NCBI GenBank assembly: GCA_905235135.1
Contig: CAJOKR010000016.1
Location: 1 to 54,393 of the forward strand
From: an uncultured Bacteroidales bacterium
GTDB taxonomy: Bacteria; Bacteroidota; Bacteroidia; Bacteroidales; WCHB1-69
DNA: 54,393 bases
Direction of reading: 5' to 3'
Under the pieces are notes generated by a model that was not told where the DNA came from, did not search any database, and worked only from the letters and a program-made list of their open reading frames with translations. Below are positions 9,723 to 17,376 of the stretch, piece after piece (the first letter of the stretch is position 1; each line of letters begins with the position of its first letter). The position numbers and the translations under genes were made by a program.

Positions 9723-10849
9723 TTACTGCCGCCATCGACAAGCGTCCGGATGAACTCCTTGGCGCTGCTCTGCATATTGGCGAAGTCGCTGCCCAGCGAG
9801 GTGGTGCAGTCAAGCACGAGAACGATCATAGCGCTGTTCTTGTCCTCCGTAACAGTGGTGGAGCTTGCCGGATTGAACTCCGTCTCCTTGTCCCATGCAC
9901 CCGTACTGGTCTGCTTCCACAACTTGATGTTGCCCAAATCCGATTGCGAGAGAGGAGTGCCGTCAAGATAGGCAAGCCCTTGGAACAGGAACTGGTAATA
10001 AGCGCCCTGTGGTGCGGAAGAGGCTATCGACGACGGACCTTGGGAGAGACCGTAATAGATGATATTGTCCAATGTTCTGCTGCCGCCCGAGGTGCGACGG
10101 TAGGTGGCCTCGATGAACAACGTTGACTGATTAGCCGCCGCCACGTTGTCGAATGTGAAACGGAGCTTCTGACCCTCATCATAACCGCCGGGCACCTTCA
10201 CGCCCAGATTCACAGAAGTGGAGATGGAATAGAGGCTGGAAGCAATCTCCGAGAAACGCTCCATCGCCTCAGCCATATTGGCCACCTGGAAGACATTGTT
10301 GTCGCTGCTGGACAGTTTTCGCAACGTCTCCATAAACTGGGCCTCATCGGTCACGTCAGCACCCTTCAACCCGATGGAATAGGCCGAAACATTCAAACCA
10401 TGTATCGGCTGATTCATGATCATGTTGTGCAGAGCATCGCGATAGGCGCTGGTACTGCCAAAACCTTCCGGGTCGTACTGATTGTTGGCGGTCGAGATAT
10501 TGTCAAGACCGTCGGTGAAGGTCACCAAGGCCACGTTTGTCAGTTCCTTGGGCCGAGCAAAAGCCTTCATTTTCTTCAAAGCCGTGTAATCGGCATAGTA
10601 CAACGCCGTACCGTTGCCGGGTGTCAAGTTATTAATAAAACTGGTGAAATTGTTGTATGTCGAGTTGTTCAGAAGACTGATATCCTTGACATACAATTGG
10701 TCGTTAAATCCAATTACGCCGAGATAGATACCCTCGGTGTTAGCCGGGTTGTCGGGATTCGGGGTCGGCTCGACGGGCTGGCGGTTGCAAGCACTGCCCA
10801 GCACGGCTATCAAGACTGCCACACAAATGGATAATTTGACTCTTTTCAT
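9713..10849 (-). CDS. Lipoprotein with a probable circularly permuted von Willebrand factor A domain
   Basis: 378 residues. The signal peptide ends in a lipobox (VLGSAC, Cys21). The vWA fold appears in an unusual order. Right after the anchor comes the strand GVIGFNDQLYVKD, which matches the second vWA strand. GNGTAL follows (Thr81, the MIDAS threonine), then VALVTFTDGLDN (Asp113, the MIDAS aspartate). The first strand and helix with the DxTxS metal motif (Asp347-Cys-Thr349-Thr-Ser351, in VLVLDCTTSLG) lie at the extreme C-terminus, followed by KEFIRTLV. A beta-rich insertion occupies about residues 210-340. Such domains usually bind a divalent cation and a protein ligand, so a surface adhesion or assembly role is an inference. 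Function is otherwise unknown. It converges with dcp. Confidence 0.7.
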   Translation of the reverse strand: MKRVKLSICVAVLIAVLGSACNRQPVEPTPNPDNPANTEGIYLGVIGFNDQLYVKDISLLNNSTYNNFTSFINNLTPGNGTALYYADYTALKKMKAFARPKELTNVALVTFTDGLDNISTANNQYDPEGFGSTSAYRDALHNMIMNQPIHGLNVSAYSIGLKGADVTDEAQFMETLRKLSSSDNNVFQVANMAEAMERFSEIASSLYSISTSVNLGVKVPGGYDEGQKLRFTFDNVAAANQSTLFIEATYRRTSGGSRTLDNIIYYGLSQGPSSIASSAPQGAYYQFLFQGLAYLDGTPLSQSDLGNIKLWKQTSTGAWDKETEFNPASSTTVTEDKNSAMIVLVLDCTTSLGSDFANMQSSAKEFIRTLVDGGSKRR

Positions 10850-10982
10850 TACAAATCAGGTTTTTGGTTTTGCCTACTCTTTCACCACGGTTTTCGGCAC
10901 CCCCGCTATTTGAACCTCTATTAACGAGGTTTTTGCTATTTTATTATATCGGTGCAAAAAAAAATTGATTTTGTACTGACAC

Positions 10983-11007
10983 GAGACGCAAGATTTTGCG
11001 TCTCTAC
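10983..11007. repeat. Imperfect copy of the GAGACGCAAAA palindrome, overlapping the PrsW stop codon
   Basis: GAGACGCAAG pairs with TTTTGCGTCTC with one mismatch. The right arm GCGTCTCTAC (10998-11007) is complete and, on the minus strand, supplies the TAG stop of the PrsW gene. The preceding 10850-10982 spacer shows no other clear element. Confidence 0.75.
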
Positions 11008-11708
11008 TTCCCCGACATCTTGCTCACTCTGCGCGTGGCGGCACGCCAGACGAAGAAGAAGAAAACGAGGAATCCGACGTAAAGGGCGCTGGACAGGGCA
11101 TCCACATCCTGCGGCAGGTCTGTGCCGTTGAGATTGTTCATGTACATCAGAACCCCGTCGTACGTGCCGTGCAGGAGGACAGGCACAAAATAGGCCAGCG
11201 CGAGATATTTCCGGCGTTGGGCGTAACGGAATCGGGCCAGACCTAAGAAATAGCCCATGAAGATGGCAAAGAAGAAGTGCGCGGGCACGGCAAAGAGAGC
11301 ACGACCCAACGCCAGTCCAAGACCACCCTGCATGATGTAGAGTATATTCTCGAAACCCGCGAAACCGAGCCCCACGAATGCCGCATACTCCAACCCGTCG
11401 TAATATTCGTCGAAATACGGGTTTTTCCAGATGCAGAGGTAGAGCATCAGGAGCTTGCAGAACTCCTCGGGGAGAGCCGCACTCACAAAGGCGTTGTAGA
11501 GCGCGTCACCCAAGAGGGAGTTTTCGGGCTTCGGAATGATGTAGTTCAGCCCGCCAGCGACAAAAATATCGAGCAGCGCGGACAAGATGCCGAAGCCGAA
11601 GGCTTTCATCAACAGCGGCCACGGTTCCTTCTGGAACGTGTCGCGTTTGTAAATGTAGCCCATCAGCAGGACTACGGGGAGCAGGGAGGCGATTAGGAGT
11701 ATTGACAT
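11004..11708 (-). CDS. PrsW family intramembrane metalloprotease-like protein
   Basis: 234 residues with about seven hydrophobic segments. Family motifs are in order: a KEP motif after the first helix (YKRDTFQKEP), EE-x-x-K at 81-85 (EEFCK), GFE with Glu120 (FAGFENILY), His144 in VPAHFFFAIFMG and His180 in LLHGTYDG. In PrsW these glutamates and histidines are thought to form the metal site. In Bacillus PrsW cleaves an anti-sigma factor; here no anti-sigma gene is adjacent, so the substrate is unknown. The stop codon lies in the arm of a dispersed palindromic repeat, so the very C-terminus may have been set by that element. The upstream spacer is all tandem repeats. Confidence 0.85.
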   Translation of the reverse strand: MSILLIASLLPVVLLMGYIYKRDTFQKEPWPLLMKAFGFGILSALLDIFVAGGLNYIIPKPENSLLGDALYNAFVSAALPEEFCKLLMLYLCIWKNPYFDEYYDGLEYAAFVGLGFAGFENILYIMQGGLGLALGRALFAVPAHFFFAIFMGYFLGLARFRYAQRRKYLALAYFVPVLLHGTYDGVLMYMNNLNGTDLPQDVDALSSALYVGFLVFFFFVWRAATRRVSKMSGK

Positions 11709-11820
11709 TTAGGGTTTAAGGTTTAAGGTTTAAGGTTTAGGGTTTAAGGTTTAGGGTTTAAGGTTTAAGGGTTACGCGGTTACACGGTACGCGGTTAGGG
11801 TTTAGGGTTTAAGGGATTAG
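11709..11820. repeat. GGTTTAA/GGTTTAGGG tandem repeat spacer
   Basis: About fifteen degenerate copies of a 6-7-base unit (GGTTTAA, GGTTTAG) run into GGTTACGCGGTTACACGG-like units. It lies between the PrsW gene start and the Hsp15 gene end, with no open reading frame or promoter box recognised. Confidence 0.85.
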
Positions 11821-11867
11821 TCTTAAGTCCTAAGTCTCAAGTCTCAAGTCTCAAGTCTCAAGTCTCC
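11821..11867. repeat. AAGTCTC tandem repeat
   Basis: Four near-perfect copies of CTCAAGT in a row, preceded by two degenerate ones (cttaagtc, ctaagtct). It abuts the stop of the Hsp15 gene. Confidence 0.85.
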
Positions 11868-12250
11868 TCTTCAAAATAATTCTCTTTGATGAAGTCCAGC
11901 TGGCGGCGGTCGCGTTTGGTGGGGCGACCGAGGCCGTGGGGACGGAATTCCTGCGTTTTGAGGGTCTTCATGCGGTCGTATTCAGCCTGCGGGGTGAGGT
12001 CGGTGCAGTACTGCGGCACCAGGGGCGCTCCCACGCGGCTCTTCGGCGCATCCACCACCTCCACGGTCTTGTGCAGCGAACCGATGTGCACCTCATACAC
12101 CTCGCCTTTGCGCACGTCGCGGGAAGGCTTCACGTTGTCGCCGTTCAGCTTCACTTTGCCGGCGTTGCAGGCCTCCGTGGCGATGGAGCGGGTTTTGAAC
12201 AGCCGCACCATCCAGAGCCATTTGTCGATTCGAACGTTCAGGTTTTCCAT
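11858..12250 (-). CDS. hslR: RNA-binding S4 domain protein, Hsp15 family
   Basis: 130 residues. The S4 RNA-binding motif occupies about residues 6-60: RIDKWLWMVRLFKTRSIAT, then ACNAGKVKLNG and VRKGEVYEV. The basic C-terminal tail (RPHGLGRPTKRDRRQLDF) is typical of Hsp15. In E. coli Hsp15 binds free 50S subunits carrying a nascent chain after heat shock and helps recycle them. Length and architecture match. The gene stands between two tandem-repeat spacers, and its stop codon falls within the edge of the AAGTCTC repeat array (codons GAAGAGGAGACT then TGA on the minus strand). No promoter box was recognised. Confidence 0.88.
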   Translation of the reverse strand: MENLNVRIDKWLWMVRLFKTRSIATEACNAGKVKLNGDNVKPSRDVRKGEVYEVHIGSLHKTVEVVDAPKSRVGAPLVPQYCTDLTPQAEYDRMKTLKTQEFRPHGLGRPTKRDRRQLDFIKENYFEEET

Positions 12251-12252
12251 GA

Positions 12253-12339
12253 AGGTTTAAGGTTTAAGGTTTAAGGTTTAGGGTTTAAGGAGTTCGGGGT
12301 TATGGGGTTCGGGGTTATGGGGTTAGGGGTTAAGGGGTT
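12253..12339. repeat. GGTTTAA / GGGGTTATG tandem repeat spacer
   Basis: Four GGTTTAA-type units, then repeats of GGGGTTATG/GGGGTTCG/GGGGTTAAG, ending directly against the 28-bp palindrome at 12340. It occupies the 5' side of the Hsp15 gene. Confidence 0.8.
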
Positions 12340-12367
12340 GTAGAGACGCAAAATTTTGCGTCTCTAC
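12340..12367. repeat. 28-bp perfect palindrome, copy 2
   Basis: Arms GTAGAGACGC and GCGTCTCTAC flank AAAATTTT, giving perfect two-fold symmetry. It lies 9 bases beyond the DUF2147 stop codon (minus strand). Identical copies are at 12862-12889 and 39156-39183. Confidence 0.95.
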
Positions 12368-12376
12368 GACAGGTTT

Positions 12377-12841
12377 CTACGATAATTTTTTCCACGTCAT
12401 GGTCCTCCCCAACGCGGGCACACCGATGTAGCCGCGCACGCGGAGGGTTTTGTCGTTCTCGAACCACATCTTGCACTTGTAAGTCTTACCGTGGACAGGA
12501 TCGTAAATTTCCCCATCGACCCACTGATCCTTATTCGCATCGTATCTGAAATGGAAGATGAGCGAAATCTGATCGCCAGGGGTGTTGCGCTTCGCTGGAT
12601 CCGGATTCTTGATATCGCGCTTGGGGGTGCCGTCCTTGAAATAGGGATTCTTCACCCAGATGATACGACCGCTGTAAGTACCTGACTTATCCTTCGTTAT
12701 CTTGACCTTGCAATCCTCGTCGGAGGTGTTGTCCGAGATGTAATACGTTCCCAAAATTTTATCTGCGGCCTCCGTTTGGGCGACCGCAGACAAAACAGGA
12801 ACTATAAAAAATGCACAAAAGATTAGAATCGATTTTGACAT
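12377..12841 (-). CDS. DUF2147 family secreted protein
   Basis: 154 residues. Signal peptide MSKSILIFCAFFIVPVLSAVAQ, cleaved after AQ. The mature part fits the DUF2147 family, a small beta-sandwich: ILGTYYISDNTSDEDCKVKI, then GTYSGRIIWVKNP, DPVHGKTYKCKMWF and LRVRGYIGVPALGRTMTWKK. Members are exported and often encoded in Bacteroidetes and Proteobacteria; their biochemical role is unknown. It is flanked on both sides by identical 28-bp palindromes (12340 and 12862). Confidence 0.88.
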   Translation of the reverse strand: MSKSILIFCAFFIVPVLSAVAQTEAADKILGTYYISDNTSDEDCKVKITKDKSGTYSGRIIWVKNPYFKDGTPKRDIKNPDPAKRNTPGDQISLIFHFRYDANKDQWVDGEIYDPVHGKTYKCKMWFENDKTLRVRGYIGVPALGRTMTWKKLS

Positions 12842-12861
12842 TGGTGTTTTCTTTTGTTTTA

Positions 12862-12889
12862 GTAGAGACGCAAAATTTTGCGTCTCTAC
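12862..12889. repeat. 28-bp perfect palindrome, copy 3
   Basis: Same sequence as 12340-12367. Only three bases separate it from the stop codon of the minus-strand DUF349 gene (12893), and it lies 20 bases upstream of the DUF2147 start. Confidence 0.95.
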
Positions 12890-12892
12890 ACA

Positions 12893-15118
12893 TTACGCTT
12901 CAGCGGGAGCCTCAGTTTCGGCAGCCGGCGCAGCCTCAGCAGCGGGAGCCTCTGCCTGTTCCGCAGCCTTGGGGTTGTTCATCATCTTGATCTTGTACTC
13001 CAGCTCGGCGACCTCCTTCTTGGCAGCCTCGATCTTCTTACGGAACTCGGCGGTCAGGATTTCGGCGTTTTTGGAGTTGGAGAAGAAGCCCAAGTTGTTC
13101 TCCCACAGCACGATATCGTCTTTCAGACGAGCAAGCTTGGTGGTGAGGAAGTTCTTCTCTTTGTCGATGAGCTTGTCGGCGTTGGGGTTGCGCATGATGT
13201 CGTCGATGCGAGATTGGTAACGGCTCTGACGCATGTCGTCGGCGCTAACCTTGAGCTCGGCGAAACGCTTGTTGATGGCGTTGCGGTACTCGGTGTAGAT
13301 GCGGTCTTTGTCGGCGCGCGGCACGAAACCGATTTCCAGCCACTCCTTCTGGTAAGCCTTCATCGCGTCGAGGTTGGCGTTGCGGTCCTCGCCGAACTCG
13401 TAACCCAGAATCTTCTGGATGAGTTCCTCCTTCTTCTGGAGGTTCTCGTTCTCCTCGCCTTGGACGTTGCTGAAGAACTTAGCCTTCGCTTCGAAGAACT
13501 TGTCGCAAGCGGCGCGGAAGCGTTTCCAAACCTGGTCGGAGTATTTGCGCGGGGTGGCGCCGATGCTCTTCCACTCGGTCTGCAGCGCGAGGATCTCATC
13601 GGTAGCCTGCTTCCAATCGGTGCGGTCAGCGATGCCCTCAGCCTGGATGGCGAGGTTGAGCTTCTGGTTGTAGTTCTGCATCTGCGTGTCCTTAATCTGC
13701 TGGAAATGCTCCTTTTTCTGCTGGAAGAATTTGTCGAGGGTCGATTTGAAGCGGTTCCAAATCTCGTCATTGAGCTTGGCGGGAGCGGGTCCGAGGGTCT
13801 TCCACAGGGTGAAGAGCTCGGTCAGCTTGTCGCTAACAGCGTTGTATTCAGACACTTGCTCCACGGGCTTGGCCACAAGTTCCTCAGCCTGCTCGCACAA
13901 CACGACCTTGGCATTGTAGTTATTCTGCTCCTCAGCGAAAAGCTTATCGTAATGCTCGCGACGGCGCTGGTTAATCTGGTCGGAAGCCGTTTTGAAGCGC
14001 TCCCAAATCTCCTCTTTCTTGTCATCCGGAACAGGTCCAATCTCCTTCCACTGACGGTGGAGTTCCTGCAACTCGTTGAATGACTGGTTGATGGATTCCT
14101 CAAGAAGAAGCGACTCAGCCTTTTCGCAAAGGAGGAGCTTGCTTTCGAGGTTCTTCTTGTAGTCGAGCATACGCATCTCGCGGTTCATGCGGACGATGTC
14201 GAAGAACTTCTCGATATAGAAATGGTAGTTCTGCCAGAGGTTGGTGGACTCGCTTTGCGGCACGGGGCCGATGGCCTTCCACTGCTCTTGGAACGCTTTC
14301 ACATGGTCGTTGAGGACCTTGAGGTTGGTTTCGGTTTCGAGGAGGCGTTTCAGTCCCTCGATGATATTGGATTTTAACTCTAAATTCTTGACTTTCTGCT
14401 GTTCGAGCTCTTCAATGAAGGCGGCCTTGTTGTCCTTGAAGGTCTGGAAGGCGGCGTTGAAGCGTTTTTCCAGCTCGTCGGGTTCGTTGTTGAACTCGGG
14501 AACGGCGGGGGCTTCTTGTCCTTCTGGAACTTCGGCGGCAGCAGCTTCGGCAGCGGCTTTCGCAGCCTCAAACTCGGCCTGGCGTGCACGTCTGCGCTCA
14601 CGCAGGAATTCCAGCGCTTTGGCACGAATCACGCCCACACGCAACTTGATGAGGTTGAAGTTGGGCTCCACAATCAGTCGTTCGAGCTCGGCGACGCACT
14701 TTTCGAGGTCAAAGCCATTGTATTCGGCTTCCACCTGCTCTAAGGTCTCCTCCGGTTTCTCGGGTTCCTGAGCTTTGGGCTCCTCTTGTTGTTCCGGAGC
14801 TTCTGCAGGAGCTTCCGTCTCAGCAACGGGCTCTGCTACAGGCTCTTCGGCAGGCTGCTCAGCGACAGGCTCGGCAGCGGGCTCTTCGGCAGGTTGCTCC
14901 ACGACGGGGGCGGGTTCTTCCGCGACGGGCTCGGCAACGGGCTCCTCAGCGGTCGTTTCGGGTTGCGGTTCCGCTACGGGTTCCGCGATTTCTGATTCCA
15001 CTGCGGATTCGGAAGTTGCCATTTCATTAACAGTCTGGGCCTCTTGAGAGACCTCGGGGTTCACCTCATTGTTCTGAATCTCAGAATTTTCCGGGTGAAG
15101 AAGTTCTTGTGATTCCAT
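12893..15118 (-). CDS. DUF349 repeat protein with Glu/Pro/Ala-rich ends
   Basis: 741 residues. The first 130 or so residues are low-complexity Glu/Pro/Ala/Val repeats (AEPVAEEPAPVVEQPAEEP-like). The body holds five DUF349 repeats, each with a W-K-x-I/L-G-x-x-P signature: FQEQWKAIGPVP, LHRQWKEIGPVP, LFTLWKTLGPAP, LQTEWKSIGATP and AYQKEWLEIGFVP. Each is followed by an aromatic/charged helix (IWERFK-like), so the body should be a long helical or coiled-coil rod. A short Ala/Pro/Glu tail closes the protein. No signal peptide is present, so it is likely cytoplasmic. DUF349 proteins are widespread in Bacteroidetes and have no established function. Confidence 0.88.
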   Translation of the reverse strand: MESQELLHPENSEIQNNEVNPEVSQEAQTVNEMATSESAVESEIAEPVAEPQPETTAEEPVAEPVAEEPAPVVEQPAEEPAAEPVAEQPAEEPVAEPVAETEAPAEAPEQQEEPKAQEPEKPEETLEQVEAEYNGFDLEKCVAELERLIVEPNFNLIKLRVGVIRAKALEFLRERRRARQAEFEAAKAAAEAAAAEVPEGQEAPAVPEFNNEPDELEKRFNAAFQTFKDNKAAFIEELEQQKVKNLELKSNIIEGLKRLLETETNLKVLNDHVKAFQEQWKAIGPVPQSESTNLWQNYHFYIEKFFDIVRMNREMRMLDYKKNLESKLLLCEKAESLLLEESINQSFNELQELHRQWKEIGPVPDDKKEEIWERFKTASDQINQRRREHYDKLFAEEQNNYNAKVVLCEQAEELVAKPVEQVSEYNAVSDKLTELFTLWKTLGPAPAKLNDEIWNRFKSTLDKFFQQKKEHFQQIKDTQMQNYNQKLNLAIQAEGIADRTDWKQATDEILALQTEWKSIGATPRKYSDQVWKRFRAACDKFFEAKAKFFSNVQGEENENLQKKEELIQKILGYEFGEDRNANLDAMKAYQKEWLEIGFVPRADKDRIYTEYRNAINKRFAELKVSADDMRQSRYQSRIDDIMRNPNADKLIDKEKNFLTTKLARLKDDIVLWENNLGFFSNSKNAEILTAEFRKKIEAAKKEVAELEYKIKMMNNPKAAEQAEAPAAEAAPAAETEAPAEA

Positions 15119-15156
15119 ACTTTTTGGAGTTTTTTGTGATTAATTGAAAACGGCCG

Positions 15157-15164
15157 CGAAGATA
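15157..15164 (-). promoter_or_regulatory. Possible -7 box upstream of the DUF349 gene
   Basis: On the minus strand TATCTTCG, one mismatch from TAnnTTTG, 38 bases before the start codon. Confidence 0.35.
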
Positions 15165-15187
15165 CACATTTTTTCGGTACGGCGAAC

Positions 15188-17374
15188 TCACCATTTCACG
15201 ACCCGCGCGACACCATGATCTGTCTTTATGAGATAGATGCCAGCTGGAAAAGCTGAAATGTTTATTTCAACCTTATCATCTTGTATATCATTGACATTCA
15301 AAATATTGCGACCGTAAATATCAAAGAGTGAGACTCTTTGTAGCGGAACAGCATCTTCCACCCGCACAACATCCTTCGCGGGATTCGGCCACACGCGTAG
15401 GTGCGTACGCGCATGTGCGGGAACGGGCGTGTGCGCGGGAGGGACAGCACCAGCGAAATAGGCGACACCGCCGGCGTAGTTGCCGAGCAGCAAGTCGGGA
15501 CGACCGTCGCCCGTGAGGTCGGAAACGGCTGCTGCCACGCGACGACCTTCCCGGAACTCGTTCGCCACCCCATCGATGGTTTCCACAAGATTCGCTTCCG
15601 CCTTCTCGAAAACGCCGTCCAAGTTGCCGTCAATATCCTTGTAGTAAGCCACTTCGCCCTGCTCACCGCTGCAAAAAAGCACCGTACCGTGCTGCGCATC
15701 GCGGTAAAAACAAGGAACGCTGTAACCAAAATACGACAAGGTAAAATCTCGCATATCCACACCGCCTAATGTATCGGTAATCTTCTGAAATTCAGCAATA
15801 TTCGCCCCCACATTGCGATAATAGGACAACAACCCGCGCCGGTTCCCGATAATCAAATCCCGATTACCGTCGCCATCCAAGTCGAAAAACTGAGGGGCAC
15901 TACATTCCCCAACATCAACGCTGGCAAAATGCGCCGTAAGGTTGCCCGCACCAGTCTGGAGACGTTGGTGCGGCACGAGAAGCAACGTCCCGTCATCCAA
16001 TCCACAGAGCATATCCGTGAGCCCGTCGCCGTCGAAATCCCCGAAAGTTGGGTGTAATCCCTTGAACCCGAGACTTTTGAGATTTCCGAAATCGTGAGTT
16101 TGCAAGGTAAACGCTGGCGAAGTCACCGTGCCTGTATTCCGGTAAAAGCTCACCGACGAGGAAAAGTAGGAGGTCAGCCAGCCATTCTCCAGCCGCGCAC
16201 TGTCGAAACTGCCCCAATTGCCGATGAAGAGGTCAGTGAGCCCGTCGCCGTCGTAATCGTACAACACCGGACGGCAACCGCTCCCCATATCCACCATTCC
16301 CCCTTGCAGAAAGTCGGTCTGCGAAAGCGTATATTGCTGTAGCTGAGCATCGTAGTCATAGACCCAAACACTGTTCAAATCCTGCGATTTCGTGAGCGAG
16401 GGGTCGGAGGGCGACACCACCAACGACGGCTCGCTATGCCAGGGCAGTGTCACGAACGAAGCCGCCGGCATCGAATAGAGCCGTATCGGCATCTGCAGCG
16501 GCCAGGCCGTATCCTGAGCCGTCATCCGGGCCTCGGAAAGCGTGCCGTGATTGTACAATAATATATTGTAAGGCGAATCCACATCGCCGAGCAGCAGATC
16601 GGGCAGCCCGTTGGCATCGAAGTCATGGAGCAGCATCGATGAGCCCGTATGCCGCAAATGATCCTCGCCCGACTTGCTGTCACAATCCGAAAAGAGCGTA
16701 ACCGTATTGTTGTCGGCCGCCTCCTCGAAGTGCCCCCAGCACTCGTCCTCCAACCGGAAATCGAAACTCTCACCCGCGTTGGCATAGTTGCGCAGGTAAT
16801 GCACGTAACGACCCATCACCCAGAAGTTCAGCAAATCGAGATGGCCGTCGCCGTCAATGTCATCCACCACTAAATAGTCGTCAGGGGAAGCGTAGATATT
16901 GGTGTAGCCGTTATAATAGAACGCCTCCAGCGGATCAGCCACGAGCTCGAAACGCAGGGTATCCTCGGAAACGTTCTTGAACACGCGCACCGAAGCCAGT
17001 CCGTAGGTAAAAATGTCGGCTTTACCATCGTGGTTATAGTCGTAAAGAATCACCCAATCGTGGAGATCGGGGAAACGGCGAGCGTACTGCGGCGCATAGA
17101 CAAAACCGCCGCCCTGCCACAGAAAGGGCAACAGCCGATGGCCGTGCTTTTCGAACCCTAGCAGGTCGGTCACGCCGTCCAAATTGAGGTCGATTTCGGA
17201 AAAACGCACGGAATTGAGGCCGCCCGCCCACGGAAACGACAACGGAAGCCCGTTCTCGATGACGGAAACGGTCTGGTCGCGTTCAAAACCAAAGTCGTAA
17301 TAGGAATTCTGCGCCGGTGCCGAAAAGAACATCAGCGTGAAGAGGAGAAGACCGGTAAAGGGTCGGAGATTCAT
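15188..17374 (-). CDS. Secreted FG-GAP/VCBS repeat protein with T9SS type A sorting tail
   Basis: 728 residues. The signal peptide MNLRPFTGLLLFTLMFFSAPAQ is followed by at least eight FG-GAP/VCBS-type calcium-loop repeats (DLNLDGVTDLLGF, DYNHDGKADIF, DIDGDGHLDLLNF, DFDANGLPDLLLG, DYDGDGLTDLFIG, DFDGDGLTDMLCG, DLDGDGNRDLIIG, DLTGDGRPDLLLG). These predict a beta-propeller. The C-terminal 75 residues are a type A sorting domain: VWPNPAKDVVRVED, LFDIYGRNIL, AFPAGIYLIK. It is therefore probably exported by the type IX system to the cell surface. The start is two bases after the M23 peptidase stop, so it is the last gene of a three-gene unit starting near 18567. Its ligand is unknown. Confidence 0.88.
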   Translation of the reverse strand: MNLRPFTGLLLFTLMFFSAPAQNSYYDFGFERDQTVSVIENGLPLSFPWAGGLNSVRFSEIDLNLDGVTDLLGFEKHGHRLLPFLWQGGGFVYAPQYARRFPDLHDWVILYDYNHDGKADIFTYGLASVRVFKNVSEDTLRFELVADPLEAFYYNGYTNIYASPDDYLVVDDIDGDGHLDLLNFWVMGRYVHYLRNYANAGESFDFRLEDECWGHFEEAADNNTVTLFSDCDSKSGEDHLRHTGSSMLLHDFDANGLPDLLLGDVDSPYNILLYNHGTLSEARMTAQDTAWPLQMPIRLYSMPAASFVTLPWHSEPSLVVSPSDPSLTKSQDLNSVWVYDYDAQLQQYTLSQTDFLQGGMVDMGSGCRPVLYDYDGDGLTDLFIGNWGSFDSARLENGWLTSYFSSSVSFYRNTGTVTSPAFTLQTHDFGNLKSLGFKGLHPTFGDFDGDGLTDMLCGLDDGTLLLVPHQRLQTGAGNLTAHFASVDVGECSAPQFFDLDGDGNRDLIIGNRRGLLSYYRNVGANIAEFQKITDTLGGVDMRDFTLSYFGYSVPCFYRDAQHGTVLFCSGEQGEVAYYKDIDGNLDGVFEKAEANLVETIDGVANEFREGRRVAAAVSDLTGDGRPDLLLGNYAGGVAYFAGAVPPAHTPVPAHARTHLRVWPNPAKDVVRVEDAVPLQRVSLFDIYGRNILNVNDIQDDKVEINISAFPAGIYLIKTDHGVARVVKW

Positions 17375-17376
17375 GG

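Noticed and set aside
11709-11770. TTTAGGG units identical to a plant telomere repeat
   Set aside because: They are few, degenerate, mixed with GGTTTAA and lie between ordinary bacterial genes; no chromosome end or eukaryotic sequence is involved.
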